A stretch of DNA of 56,113 nucleotides, from positions 1-56,113 of the forward strand of contig JAEEYO010000053.1 of NCBI GenBank assembly GCA_016288205.1, in the 5' to 3' direction. The notes below the pieces were generated by a model. That model was not told where the DNA came from, ran no database searches, and saw only the letters and a list, made by a program, of their open reading frames with translations. Below, in pieces: positions 41,955 to 49,207 of this stretch (position 1 is the first letter of the stretch; each line of letters starts with the position of its first letter). Source of the DNA: Treponema sp. (GTDB taxonomy: Bacteria > Spirochaetota > Spirochaetia > Treponematales > Treponemataceae). The translations under genes and the position numbers were made by a program.

Positions 41955-42464
41955 ATGAAAGATTCAAGATTCACAGCAAAAAATATTTTTAAAGCCATGA
42001 TTTTTTCCGCGGCAAGCCTTCTTGCGGCAGCATGTACGTCAATTCCTGAGACAGTGCCCGAAACACCAAGAGAGATTGTTCAGCTCGCACAGGACGCTTC
42101 CGACGCAGGCAAAATCAAGCTTGCGAAATGGTACTATGGACAGCTCCTCGAAAAATTCGGTGACGATCCGGCCATTTATATAGAAGGAAACTTTGAGATT
42201 GCCCATCTGGACATAAAGAAAAAGAATTATGATGAGGCGGTTCCCCGTCTGAACGAAATCATTGCCATTTATGAGATTGCGGCACCCGGAATGCTTCCCG
42301 GACAGTACAAAAAGCTCGCCCAGAAAGATTTGGAAAAAGTTCCCGAGGACAAGCTCGCAAAAATCAACGCTGATTTGAAAGCAAGGGAAAATGCCGCAAA
42401 GACTGCACAGGAAAGCCCCTCCTCAAATGAAGCCGCGATTCCAGATGAGTCCGACTGGGAATAA
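41955..42464 (+). CDS. Lipoprotein with TPR-like helices
   Basis: A 169-aa protein with a lipoprotein signal peptide (lipobox LLAAAC near residue 27) and helical repeats of TPR character (IKLAKWYYGQLLEKFGDDPAIYIEGNFEIAHLDIKKKNYDEAVPRLNEII). The C-terminus is acidic and disordered. It is divergent from the cyclase receptor, with both promoters within 110 nt, and is followed after 29 nt by a HAD hydrolase gene. There is no Shine-Dalgarno sequence near ATG 41955; TACACT six bases upstream gives it leaderless geometry. Function unknown. Confidence 0.75.
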   Translation: MKDSRFTAKNIFKAMIFSAASLLAAACTSIPETVPETPREIVQLAQDASDAGKIKLAKWYYGQLLEKFGDDPAIYIEGNFEIAHLDIKKKNYDEAVPRLNEIIAIYEIAAPGMLPGQYKKLAQKDLEKVPEDKLAKINADLKARENAAKTAQESPSSNEAAIPDESDWE

Positions 42465-42493
42465 AGCCGCCGCAACAATCAGATGTCTCTAAA

Positions 42494-43150
42494 ATGAAGA
42501 TTTATTCCATTCCCGCCGATCTGAAGACCATCATTTTCGACATTGACGGGACCCTTTACACAAACCAACTCTATGTCTTCGAACAGGTTGACGCACAGAT
42601 CCGGCATTTCGCACACACTACCGGAATCAGCGAAAACGACGCGCGCAAAAAGATTCAGTCATACCGAAGCACATGGAGCCGGGAGCACGACGGAAAAAAA
42701 ATCAGTCTCGGAAACGCATTCAAGGCATTCGGAATCTCCATAGAAGAAAGCATCCGGTGGAGAAACGAGCTTCTATCTCCTGAAATCTACCTGAAAAAAG
42801 ATGAGAGACTGATTGCGTCGCTCGTGGAGCTGAAAAAATCCTACAAGTTGATTTGTCTGACCAACAATCCCGTCACCGCAGCCCGCAAAACCCTAAAGGC
42901 CATTGGAGTTGACACTATAATCACGGACATCGTGGGCCTTGACACATGCATGAAATCCAAGCCAGCAATGGAAAACATGGAGAAGGTTCGCGAAATCACC
43001 GGCACGGACTACAGCCAATGCATTTCCATCGGCGATCGCTACGACATTGACCTTGCCCTTCCCCTTGAGCTCGGTTGCGGTGCCATCCTTGTGGACGGAG
43101 CTGAGGATATCTACGACCTTGACAAAATCCTTATAAATTGTAGAATATGA
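42494..43150 (+). CDS. HAD-superfamily hydrolase, pyrimidine 5'-nucleotidase-like
   Basis: A 218-aa HAD hydrolase with all four motifs: IIFDIDGTLYTN (I), ICLTNNP (II), K in CMKSKPAMENM (III) and SIGDRYDIDLALP (IV). A helical cap follows motif I, as in the C1-type Sdt1/pyrimidine 5'-nucleotidase group; phosphoglycolate phosphatase-like activity is an alternative. Its last codons contain the -35 of the asnS promoter, and asnS begins 4 nt after its stop. No clear ribosome-binding site at ATG 42494, so expression may depend on reinitiation after the lipoprotein gene. Confidence 0.82.
   Translation: MKIYSIPADLKTIIFDIDGTLYTNQLYVFEQVDAQIRHFAHTTGISENDARKKIQSYRSTWSREHDGKKISLGNAFKAFGISIEESIRWRNELLSPEIYLKKDERLIASLVELKKSYKLICLTNNPVTAARKTLKAIGVDTIITDIVGLDTCMKSKPAMENMEKVREITGTDYSQCISIGDRYDIDLALPLELGCGAILVDGAEDIYDLDKILINCRI
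43119..43146 (+). promoter_or_regulatory. asnS promoter inside the HAD gene, near-leaderless
   Basis: TTGACA (43119-43124), 16 bases, TAGAAT (43141-43146), eight bases to ATG 43155. The -35 and part of the -10 are coding sequence of the upstream gene. No Shine-Dalgarno site lies between. Confidence 0.65.
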
Positions 43151-43154
43151 CATT

Positions 43155-44615
43155 ATGAAACCAATTTTGATTAAAGACTTGCTGACCTCTGAACCCGACG
43201 GACGCACTGTTACAGTCTGCGGCTGGGTCAGGACGAAAAGAGACTCAAAGAACCTCGTGTTCATTCAGGTAAACGACGGAAGCTGCTTTGCTTCCATACA
43301 GCTCACTTTCGACCGCACGAATCCCGGAGAGGCAAATCCGGCGGAGATTGAGGAAGCCCTGAAAAGCACGCTCACAGGCGCATCAGTAAAGGCGGAGGGA
43401 AAAATCATCCCCTCACCGGCTTCAGGACAGGCAGTGGAAGTAACGCTCACATCTCTCACCGTGCTCGGAAAATGCCCTCAGGAAGAATATCCCCTGCAGA
43501 AAAAGAACATGAGCATGGAATATCTCCGCGACAACGCGCACCTTCGCGCAAGGACAAATACATTCGGTGCTGTTTTCCGACTCAGAAGCCAGATGGCCAT
43601 CGCGCTCCACACATTCTTCCAGGAAAGGGGATTCGTCTACATAAGTGCCCCGGAAATTACCTGCTCGGATGCTGAGGGTGCGGGAGAAATGTTCCAGGTA
43701 ACGACTCTTTCCCTTGAAAAGATTGCGGAGCTTGGAGTAAAGGCCGGACAGAACGGAATGAAGATTGAGGACGCGCACAAAATCGTGGACTACAGCAAGG
43801 ACTTCTTCGGCAAAAAGGCAAACCTTACCGTTTCAGGACAGCTTGAGGCGGAAACCCTTGCCACAGCACTCAGCCGCGTTTATACATTCGGACCCACTTT
43901 CCGCGCGGAGAACAGCAACACACCCCGCCACCTGAGCGAATTCTGGATGTGCGAGCCGGAGATGGCATTCTATGACCTTTTCGACGATATGGATCTGGAG
44001 GAGGAATTCCTCAAATATATGCTCAACTGGGCGCTCACAAAATGCTCCGAGGACATGGCATTCTTTGAAAAGAGAATCCAGCCGGGAGTCATCGCACAGC
44101 TGCAGCACGTTGTTGACACTCCATTCAAGAGAATCAGCTACACCGACGCGGTAAAGGAGCTTGAGAAGTTCAACGACAAGTTTGAGTTCCCGATTACATG
44201 GGGAAAGGAGCTTCAGACCGAGCACGAGCGTTATCTCACCGAGCAGATTTTCAAGTCCCCGGTAATGGTATACAACTACCCCAAGGACGTAAAGGCATTC
44301 TACATGAAGCAGAACGAGCCCGACGAGCAGGGACGCATTACGGTAAGAGCCGTTGACGTTTTGGTTCCGGGTCTCGGAGAAATTACCGGCGGATCAGAGC
44401 GTGAGGAAAACTACGACAAGCTGCTCCAGGTATGCAACGAGCGCGGCATGGACATGACAAACTACCAGTGGTATCTTGACCTCCGAAAGTTCGGCACCGT
44501 CCCCCACTCAGGATTCGGTCTCGGATTCGCACGTCTCTTGCGCTACATCACCGGAATGGCAAACATCCGCGACGTAATTCCTTACCCACGCGCACCGAAA
44601 CTCGCCGATTTCTAA
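43155..44615 (+). CDS. asnS: Asparaginyl-tRNA synthetase
   Basis: Class IIb synthetase charging tRNA-Asn. The 486-aa protein has the N-terminal OB-fold anticodon-binding domain (VTVCGWVRTKRDSKNLVFIQVNDGS), motif 2 with FGPTFRAENSNTPRHLSEFWMCEPE, and motif 3 GFGLGFARLLRYITGMANIRDVIPYPR. The AENSNTPRHL form separates it from AspRS. The gene has its own near-leaderless promoter and ends at a good bidirectional terminator. Confidence 0.96.
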   Translation: MKPILIKDLLTSEPDGRTVTVCGWVRTKRDSKNLVFIQVNDGSCFASIQLTFDRTNPGEANPAEIEEALKSTLTGASVKAEGKIIPSPASGQAVEVTLTSLTVLGKCPQEEYPLQKKNMSMEYLRDNAHLRARTNTFGAVFRLRSQMAIALHTFFQERGFVYISAPEITCSDAEGAGEMFQVTTLSLEKIAELGVKAGQNGMKIEDAHKIVDYSKDFFGKKANLTVSGQLEAETLATALSRVYTFGPTFRAENSNTPRHLSEFWMCEPEMAFYDLFDDMDLEEEFLKYMLNWALTKCSEDMAFFEKRIQPGVIAQLQHVVDTPFKRISYTDAVKELEKFNDKFEFPITWGKELQTEHERYLTEQIFKSPVMVYNYPKDVKAFYMKQNEPDEQGRITVRAVDVLVPGLGEITGGSEREENYDKLLQVCNERGMDMTNYQWYLDLRKFGTVPHSGFGLGFARLLRYITGMANIRDVIPYPRAPKLADF

Positions 44616-44658
44616 AATCGAAGATTTTGTATAGAAGGTTTTAGTATCGCAATCAAAA

Positions 44659-44691
44659 AATCCCTCGGCTCCAACCGGGGGATTCTTTTTT
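44659..44691 (+). terminator. Bidirectional intrinsic terminator after asnS
   Basis: AATCCCTCGG-ctccaa-CCGGGGGATT forms a 10-bp stem with one G-U pair, followed by CTTTTTT on the plus strand; an A-run (44655-44660) on the other side gives a T-run for the minus-strand transcript from 45320. Confidence 0.85.
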
Positions 44692-44699
44692 CAAGAGAG

Positions 44700-44741
44700 C
44701 TTCATCTTTCCACTTTCATCTTTCCACTTTCCACTCGTCAC
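44700..44741 (-). repeat. GTGGAAA heptamer array after the membrane-protein gene
   Basis: On the plus strand the heptamers tttccac, tttcatc, tttccac, tttccac run without a break from 44707 to 44734. On the minus strand the array starts within a few bases of the stop codon of the gene ending at 44742 and reads GAGTGGAAAGTGGAAAG in the sense direction, as at the other two sites. Confidence 0.6.
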
Positions 44742-45320
44742 TTACCTCGCCTCCACCTTGCAGGACAAATCTATAGTCTGCTCACCACGGCTCACGGTCG
44801 CTTTGATTGCGGCAATCTCGTAGTTTTTGAAAGTCACGCGGCACACATTTTCCGAAAGAGCGTCAAAATCATAATCATCTTCCCTCAAATCAGCGTCGGC
44901 ACCATCCGAATTCACCGCGGTAAAAACAAAATGCAAATTTCCGTCCGCAATCTTCCCGGAGTCCGCATTTTTTCCGCTCTTGGATTCCCTCATTGAAACC
45001 GAAACATACACGTCATCCCCAAAGGAAAAGGCCGTCATCTCGCAGAACACACCGCCCACGGTTCCCTGATTCGCCTTTCCGCCCAAAATGCTGATTATAA
45101 AAACAAGTCCAAGGCACATCAGCATGGCGGTAAAAATCATGCGGTTCATCTTCGTGGACACAAGCACCCGGAACAATCCGCGCACAGGCTGACTCTTTCC
45201 GGTGGCAAGGTCTCTGTACACCGACTGCTCCCTGTCCCTGTAGCCGCCCTTCTTGTGGTGCCAGATTACAACCTCGTCCTCCTCACCATATCCGTCAACC
45301 TGATTCTCAAGAAAATCCAT
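44742..45320 (-). CDS. Single-pass membrane protein of unknown function
   Basis: A 192-aa protein with a charged N-terminal cytoplasmic part of about 60 residues, one membrane helix (about 65-85, MIFTAMLMCLGLVFIISIL) and an extracytoplasmic domain rich in beta-type segments (CEMTAFSFGDDVYVSVSM..HFVFTAVNSDG..YDFDALSENVCRVTFKNYEIAAIKATV). No family recognised. ATG 45320 is chosen because GGGGAG lies six bases upstream; a TTG at 45338 would overlap that site. It begins 25 nt after the lepB stop and is almost surely cotranscribed with it. Confidence 0.7.
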   Translation of the reverse strand: MDFLENQVDGYGEEDEVVIWHHKKGGYRDREQSVYRDLATGKSQPVRGLFRVLVSTKMNRMIFTAMLMCLGLVFIISILGGKANQGTVGGVFCEMTAFSFGDDVYVSVSMRESKSGKNADSGKIADGNLHFVFTAVNSDGADADLREDDYDFDALSENVCRVTFKNYEIAAIKATVSRGEQTIDLSCKVEAR

Positions 45321-45345
45321 CGGCGTCTCCCCTCCCAATCACAGA

Positions 45346-47145
45346 TTAATTATTTCCCTGCTGATTTTTTCTGCCGGGTTTTCCAAATCGGTTGAACGGC
45401 CAGATGCGCAGGCTCGCCTTACCCAGAATCTTCGCACGGTTCACGTACTGGGGGGCAAGGAAAGTATAGTACCGCACGGAATACGGATCCTTTTCATAAA
45501 GAGGAACCAAAGTCTGATCGTAGCTGTGCCTCATGTCCAGGGAATTGTAGCGGTTGTCTCCCATCATAAAATAACAGTTCTCCGGTATGTACGAAGGATT
45601 TCCCTTGTCATCGTTCGCGGGGAAAAGTCCCATGTTGCGCTGGTCCATCATCGCAATGTAGTTCACGAGACGGTGGGCCGCATCAAGGTAGTCCATGCGC
45701 TTTGAGTCACCGCCCCATTTTGCACTGTCAATGCGCTCGTCAATCATCTCAAGGTTTCTCACCACAAGTCGTCCGAAAGTAAGCTTGGACATAAGATTGA
45801 GACGGAATTTTGAGTCCGTGTACAAATCTCCTCCGACCAAATGAGTGCCCACGACAATCTGATTCTCATGGTAGTCAGCAAGATTTCCCATGCCCTCGTA
45901 CCAGTCGTTCATGTAATGCACGAACCAAGAGTCTCCGCCGTCCACGGTCATCAGGCGGTAGGTAAAATCATCAATGCGAGAGAACATATTGTACGGGAAA
46001 AGCTCCTCGGAACTGAAAAGGGATGCCGGAATATTACCGTCCCCGGCCTTTCCGGTAAGCTCACGGAATTTCTCGGTCAGAGACTGGCACTCAAGTTTCG
46101 CGCTCACCAAATCAAGATTGCGTCTTTCCTCCTCGGTCCTCAGAGTGTCCTCCCAGATGTCCTGTCCGAACGGGAAATACTCAACCTTCTGCTTGATGGC
46201 ACGGGGAAGTCCGTTTAAATTCCACACTGCCCAGTCTGAATCCGCCTCAACCTGAGTAAACGCAGAGTCCTTTGTGCGCGCGTACAGCTTTCCGTCCATC
46301 ATCATAAGCTGCTCTCCCGGCTCTCCGGCAACACGCTTTACAAGAGGATCCGCCTTGAGCTTTCCGTTCTCATCGGTGTTGGTCTTAACGAAAGTCAGAG
46401 TTATCATATATACGAACTGTGAAAGGAAGGTTTTGACCTCGTTCTTTCTGTCCGAAGCGTAATGCGGATTTCTGAAAACAACCACGTCGCCCCTCTCGTA
46501 ATCCTGCACATAAGGCAGCCCCACGTCGGTAAGCGGAAATTTCGGTCCAGCAAGCGTCTTCATCACAGCCACGCGATCGCCAATCAGGAAGGTGGAGACC
46601 ATGGACTCGGAGGGAATCTCGTAAAGCTGGAAAACGAAAATGTTCAGAAGGACAATCGTAAAGACCGCCTGCACAAGAGCGTCAACCCACTCAAGGATTT
46701 CAATGCCCACACGCTTCAGTCCATGAGCCTTGGTCTTCGGATTCGCCTGATGATATTTCTCCCACTTCTCATTGTACGAATAGACACGCTTTTCGCTCAG
46801 GAAGAACTGAATCACAAATGAAATCACGGTAATCAGCACCCAGACCACGGCAGACGCAACGTCCATAATCCTCGGCATGGCAAAATGACCCGCCCGCTGC
46901 AGGACAAAGGCCGTTATGAACACAAATGGCTCGTACTGAAAAAAACGACGCACTGTGTCAAGGTGCCTGACATCCTCGCTCTTCAAAAGATGAAAAATTG
47001 ACACATATCCGATTAATATCGTAAAAACAAGTGAAATGGGCAGAGCAAGCATGGAGATGTCCGCATGAAAGGAAATGGACAGGGCTGAAAAAAGCAGCGC
47101 AAGAAGAATATTCGCATATACAAAAAAATTTAGTTTTTTCATCAT
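45346..47145 (-). CDS. lepB: Signal peptidase I, large form
   Basis: Signal peptidase I removes signal peptides of exported proteins. The S26 motifs are present: EIPSESMVSTFLIGD (catalytic Ser), YERGDVVVFRNP, DPLVKRVAGEPGE (catalytic Lys) and FMMGDNRYNSLDMR. At 599 aa it is about twice the usual size: four or five membrane segments occupy the first 200 residues, and a region of about 200 residues lies between the Lys box and the GDNR box. Long treponemal signal peptidases are known to me only by recollection. The gene starts at ATG 47145 or the next ATG (47142), behind GGAG. Confidence 0.9.
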   Translation of the reverse strand: MMKKLNFFVYANILLALLFSALSISFHADISMLALPISLVFTILIGYVSIFHLLKSEDVRHLDTVRRFFQYEPFVFITAFVLQRAGHFAMPRIMDVASAVVWVLITVISFVIQFFLSEKRVYSYNEKWEKYHQANPKTKAHGLKRVGIEILEWVDALVQAVFTIVLLNIFVFQLYEIPSESMVSTFLIGDRVAVMKTLAGPKFPLTDVGLPYVQDYERGDVVVFRNPHYASDRKNEVKTFLSQFVYMITLTFVKTNTDENGKLKADPLVKRVAGEPGEQLMMMDGKLYARTKDSAFTQVEADSDWAVWNLNGLPRAIKQKVEYFPFGQDIWEDTLRTEEERRNLDLVSAKLECQSLTEKFRELTGKAGDGNIPASLFSSEELFPYNMFSRIDDFTYRLMTVDGGDSWFVHYMNDWYEGMGNLADYHENQIVVGTHLVGGDLYTDSKFRLNLMSKLTFGRLVVRNLEMIDERIDSAKWGGDSKRMDYLDAAHRLVNYIAMMDQRNMGLFPANDDKGNPSYIPENCYFMMGDNRYNSLDMRHSYDQTLVPLYEKDPYSVRYYTFLAPQYVNRAKILGKASLRIWPFNRFGKPGRKNQQGNN

Positions 47146-47155
47146 CGCTCCAAAT

Positions 47156-47185
47156 TTTTAGAGATTTCTACATATAATATAGCAA
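47156..47185 (-). promoter_or_regulatory. lepB promoter with GAAATCTCTAAAA element (copy 3)
   Basis: On the minus strand TGC-TATATT is an extended -10 (about 47184-47176), followed five bases on by TAGAAATCTCTAAAA (47170-47156), the same layout as the PP2C operon promoter at 38571-38598. Confidence 0.5.
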
Positions 47186-47207
47186 AAAAATTGATAATGT
47201 GCTATAC

Positions 47208-47216
47208 TGATATAAT
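47208..47216 (+). promoter_or_regulatory. Extended -10 promoter of the HPt gene
   Basis: TGA-TATAAT (47208-47216); the -35 is not near consensus. Start about 47223, leader about 50 nt. Divergent from the lepB promoter 25 bp away. Confidence 0.5.
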
Positions 47217-47274
47217 AAAATAACAAATGTTTTAAAATTTGAAAATGTTGAGCTTTAAAAGTGGGAGGTGGGAG

Positions 47275-47670
47275 ATGTCAAAAATTCTGGATATCAATTC
47301 TGCAATGGAAATGCTTGGAGGAGATCCGGACTTATTCAAAATTTTACTCAGTTCATTCCTCAATGACAAAAATTTTGACATAGCGCGTCTGGTTGAGCTG
47401 GAAAAAGCCGAAGACACAACGGAAGCCGCAAAATACGTGCATTATTTCAAGGGTGCCGCGAGACAGATAGGTGCCGAGGAGCTGGGAGAGGCCGGACAGG
47501 AACTTGAGGATGTCCTTCGCAAAAAGAAGACCGGAGACTTGGAAAAACTGAACAAGAATTTTGCGCGCGCATATAACGATCTGCTCCCATTCATCCAGAG
47601 CACGCTTGTTGACATAGGCGCAAAGGAATGTTCGTTCACTAATCCTCCGAAAAGCGATCCCCAGTCCTAA
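47275..47670 (+). CDS. Free-standing HPt (histidine phosphotransfer) domain protein
   Basis: A 131-aa protein that is essentially one HPt four-helix bundle, with the phosphorylatable histidine in YVHYFKGAARQIGAEELGEAG (the H-x-x-K-G-x-A/S pattern). It would relay phosphate between a hybrid kinase and a response regulator encoded elsewhere; no kinase or regulator is adjacent. ATG 47275 is chosen over an upstream in-frame ATG (47239) because GGAGG lies six bases before it. Its end overlaps the convergent tatD gene by 4 nt. The 20-residue C-terminal tail is polar. Confidence 0.85.
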   Translation: MSKILDINSAMEMLGGDPDLFKILLSSFLNDKNFDIARLVELEKAEDTTEAAKYVHYFKGAARQIGAEELGEAGQELEDVLRKKKTGDLEKLNKNFARAYNDLLPFIQSTLVDIGAKECSFTNPPKSDPQS

Positions 47671-48431
47671 AGGGTACAAAAAAACGCACGGCTGAAATTT
47701 TCCGCGACGGCAAAAGAAAGCTCATCGAGCCCCAGACCGCGGATTTTTGCAGCCTCATCATACACAAGCGAAATGTGGGAAGCAGGTGTAAATGTCTCAC
47801 CGCGCAAGGTCTGAAAAGGAGCGTCCGTCTCAAGCAGGATTTTGTCCAGAGGCAGATTCGCCACACAATCAATGCTTTTTTTCGCACCCTTCAAGAGCGG
47901 CTTTCCGAATGTAAAAGATGCGTTCAGTCCCTTGTCCAAAAGCGAGAGCGCTTCCCTGGAGCTGAATGCGAACGAATGAAAGACCACGGATTTCAGCCCC
48001 GCAAGCTTTTTATAATCCCTGAACATAAGATCCAGCGCTTTTCTGTTGTGGATGATTACCGGCAAAGAATACGAGAGCGCAAGGTCAATGCATTTTTCCC
48101 AAACTTCCTCCTGCTCATTTCTGTGGCTCCGGAAATCCTCGGTAAAAAAATCAAATCCCAGCTCACCAATGGCATCCAGACGTCCCTCGCGAAGAAGCGA
48201 CTCAAGGAAATCCACCAGCGACAAATCCGGATTCTGCGGATGCACGCCGAACGCACTCACTATTTTAAGGGAAGAAATCCTTTTCAGATTTTCCTGCAAA
48301 AAAAATTCATTCTTTGAGTGGGAACAAGAGCAGCATGCATAATGCGTCAAAAAATCAGCGGGGGGAAAGGCATTCTCAAGATTCACGCAGAAAGGGGCAT
48401 GAATGTGCGCGTCACAATAAATCACGGCCAT
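47667..48431 (-). CDS. tatD: TatD-family metal-dependent hydrolase
   Basis: A 254-aa TIM-barrel hydrolase of the amidohydrolase-like TatD family (3'-5' DNase in characterised members). Metal ligands are visible: DAHIH (H-x-H), GELGFDF (Glu), VIIHNR (His), VFHSF (His) and ETDAPF (Asp). The cysteine-rich N-terminal part (HYACCSCSHSK) replaces the usual segment and is unusual. ATG 48431 overlaps the pgeF stop by about 10 nt, which implies coupling. Third gene of the operon that starts at 50926. Confidence 0.88.
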   Translation of the reverse strand: MAVIYCDAHIHAPFCVNLENAFPPADFLTHYACCSCSHSKNEFFLQENLKRISSLKIVSAFGVHPQNPDLSLVDFLESLLREGRLDAIGELGFDFFTEDFRSHRNEQEEVWEKCIDLALSYSLPVIIHNRKALDLMFRDYKKLAGLKSVVFHSFAFSSREALSLLDKGLNASFTFGKPLLKGAKKSIDCVANLPLDKILLETDAPFQTLRGETFTPASHISLVYDEAAKIRGLGLDELSFAVAENFSRAFFCTL

Positions 48432-49195
48432 TTGACCCAAGCGGCCTGCACAGTAAAATGTCTCTGCATTTCCTGAATGTCGGTACCCGGAGGAAGCGAT
48501 GAAGTCTCACGCCTGAAAGAACCGAACATAGGATTACATGCGGTACACTCGCGGTAAGACACAATATTGTCCTCATTGATTCCGCTGTCCCTGAGCACGG
48601 CAAGATTCGCTTTTAAAAGAGAAAGGCTCCATTTGGAAGAGTCCGGAGAAACGGGGGAAACACAGTCTGGAGTAAAATTCACGCGGAAATATTTTGCCCT
48701 CTCCTCGTCAACGGTGTAGCAGCACTCATGGATATGAGGTCCCATCACCACACAAAAAGACTCGCGCCTCGCACCATATTTTTTTTCAGCAAGCTCCACG
48801 GCATTTTCCACAATCCCGGTTCCCTTCCACCCGGAATGCAGCATACCGAAAACTCCGCTCTCAGGCTCATACAGGAAGATTGGCATACAGTCGGCCACAG
48901 TCACCACAGGAATTAGCGATTTGTTCTGCGTGATGATTCCGTCTCCCTGGCATCCATCCACTTCCTCGGCCTCTTCTATGGCAAAAACAGTCTTTGAGTG
49001 AATCAGCTCCACCGCGCATATTGAGTGAGTGTTTCCCGCAAGTTTTCCAAGAAACGCCTCCCGAACCGGATTTGTCTCATTCCATCTGAAACGCATTGAA
49101 CCGGCTCGCTTGAGAGTCATTCCGAACCTGGGGCCGTCCTCAATCGGCTGAGAATTACGGTAAAACAGACCTTCAAAAAAACGCTTTTCTTCCAT
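48422..49195 (-). CDS. pgeF: Laccase-domain (YfiH/PgeF) protein
   Basis: A 257-aa protein of the DUF152/YfiH family, related to human LACC1. The metal-site motifs are present: TVADCMPIFLY, LHSGWKGTGI and GPHIHECCYTV. Members have been described both as purine nucleoside hydrolysing/phosphorylating enzymes and as cell-wall amino-acid editing factors (PgeF); the role here is open. Cytoplasmic. ATG 49195 lies 12 nt after the stop of the upstream gene without an obvious ribosome-binding site. Confidence 0.88.
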   Translation of the reverse strand: MEEKRFFEGLFYRNSQPIEDGPRFGMTLKRAGSMRFRWNETNPVREAFLGKLAGNTHSICAVELIHSKTVFAIEEAEEVDGCQGDGIITQNKSLIPVVTVADCMPIFLYEPESGVFGMLHSGWKGTGIVENAVELAEKKYGARRESFCVVMGPHIHECCYTVDEERAKYFRVNFTPDCVSPVSPDSSKWSLSLLKANLAVLRDSGINEDNIVSYRECTACNPMFGSFRRETSSLPPGTDIQEMQRHFTVQAAWVKWP

Positions 49196-49207
49196 AAGAT
49201 TGCCGAA

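Noticed and set aside
44619..44645. AAAATC-gaa-GATTTT and GTATAGAA after asnS as a promoter
   Set aside because: The strong terminator 15 bases downstream would end any such transcript, and no gene follows on the plus strand.
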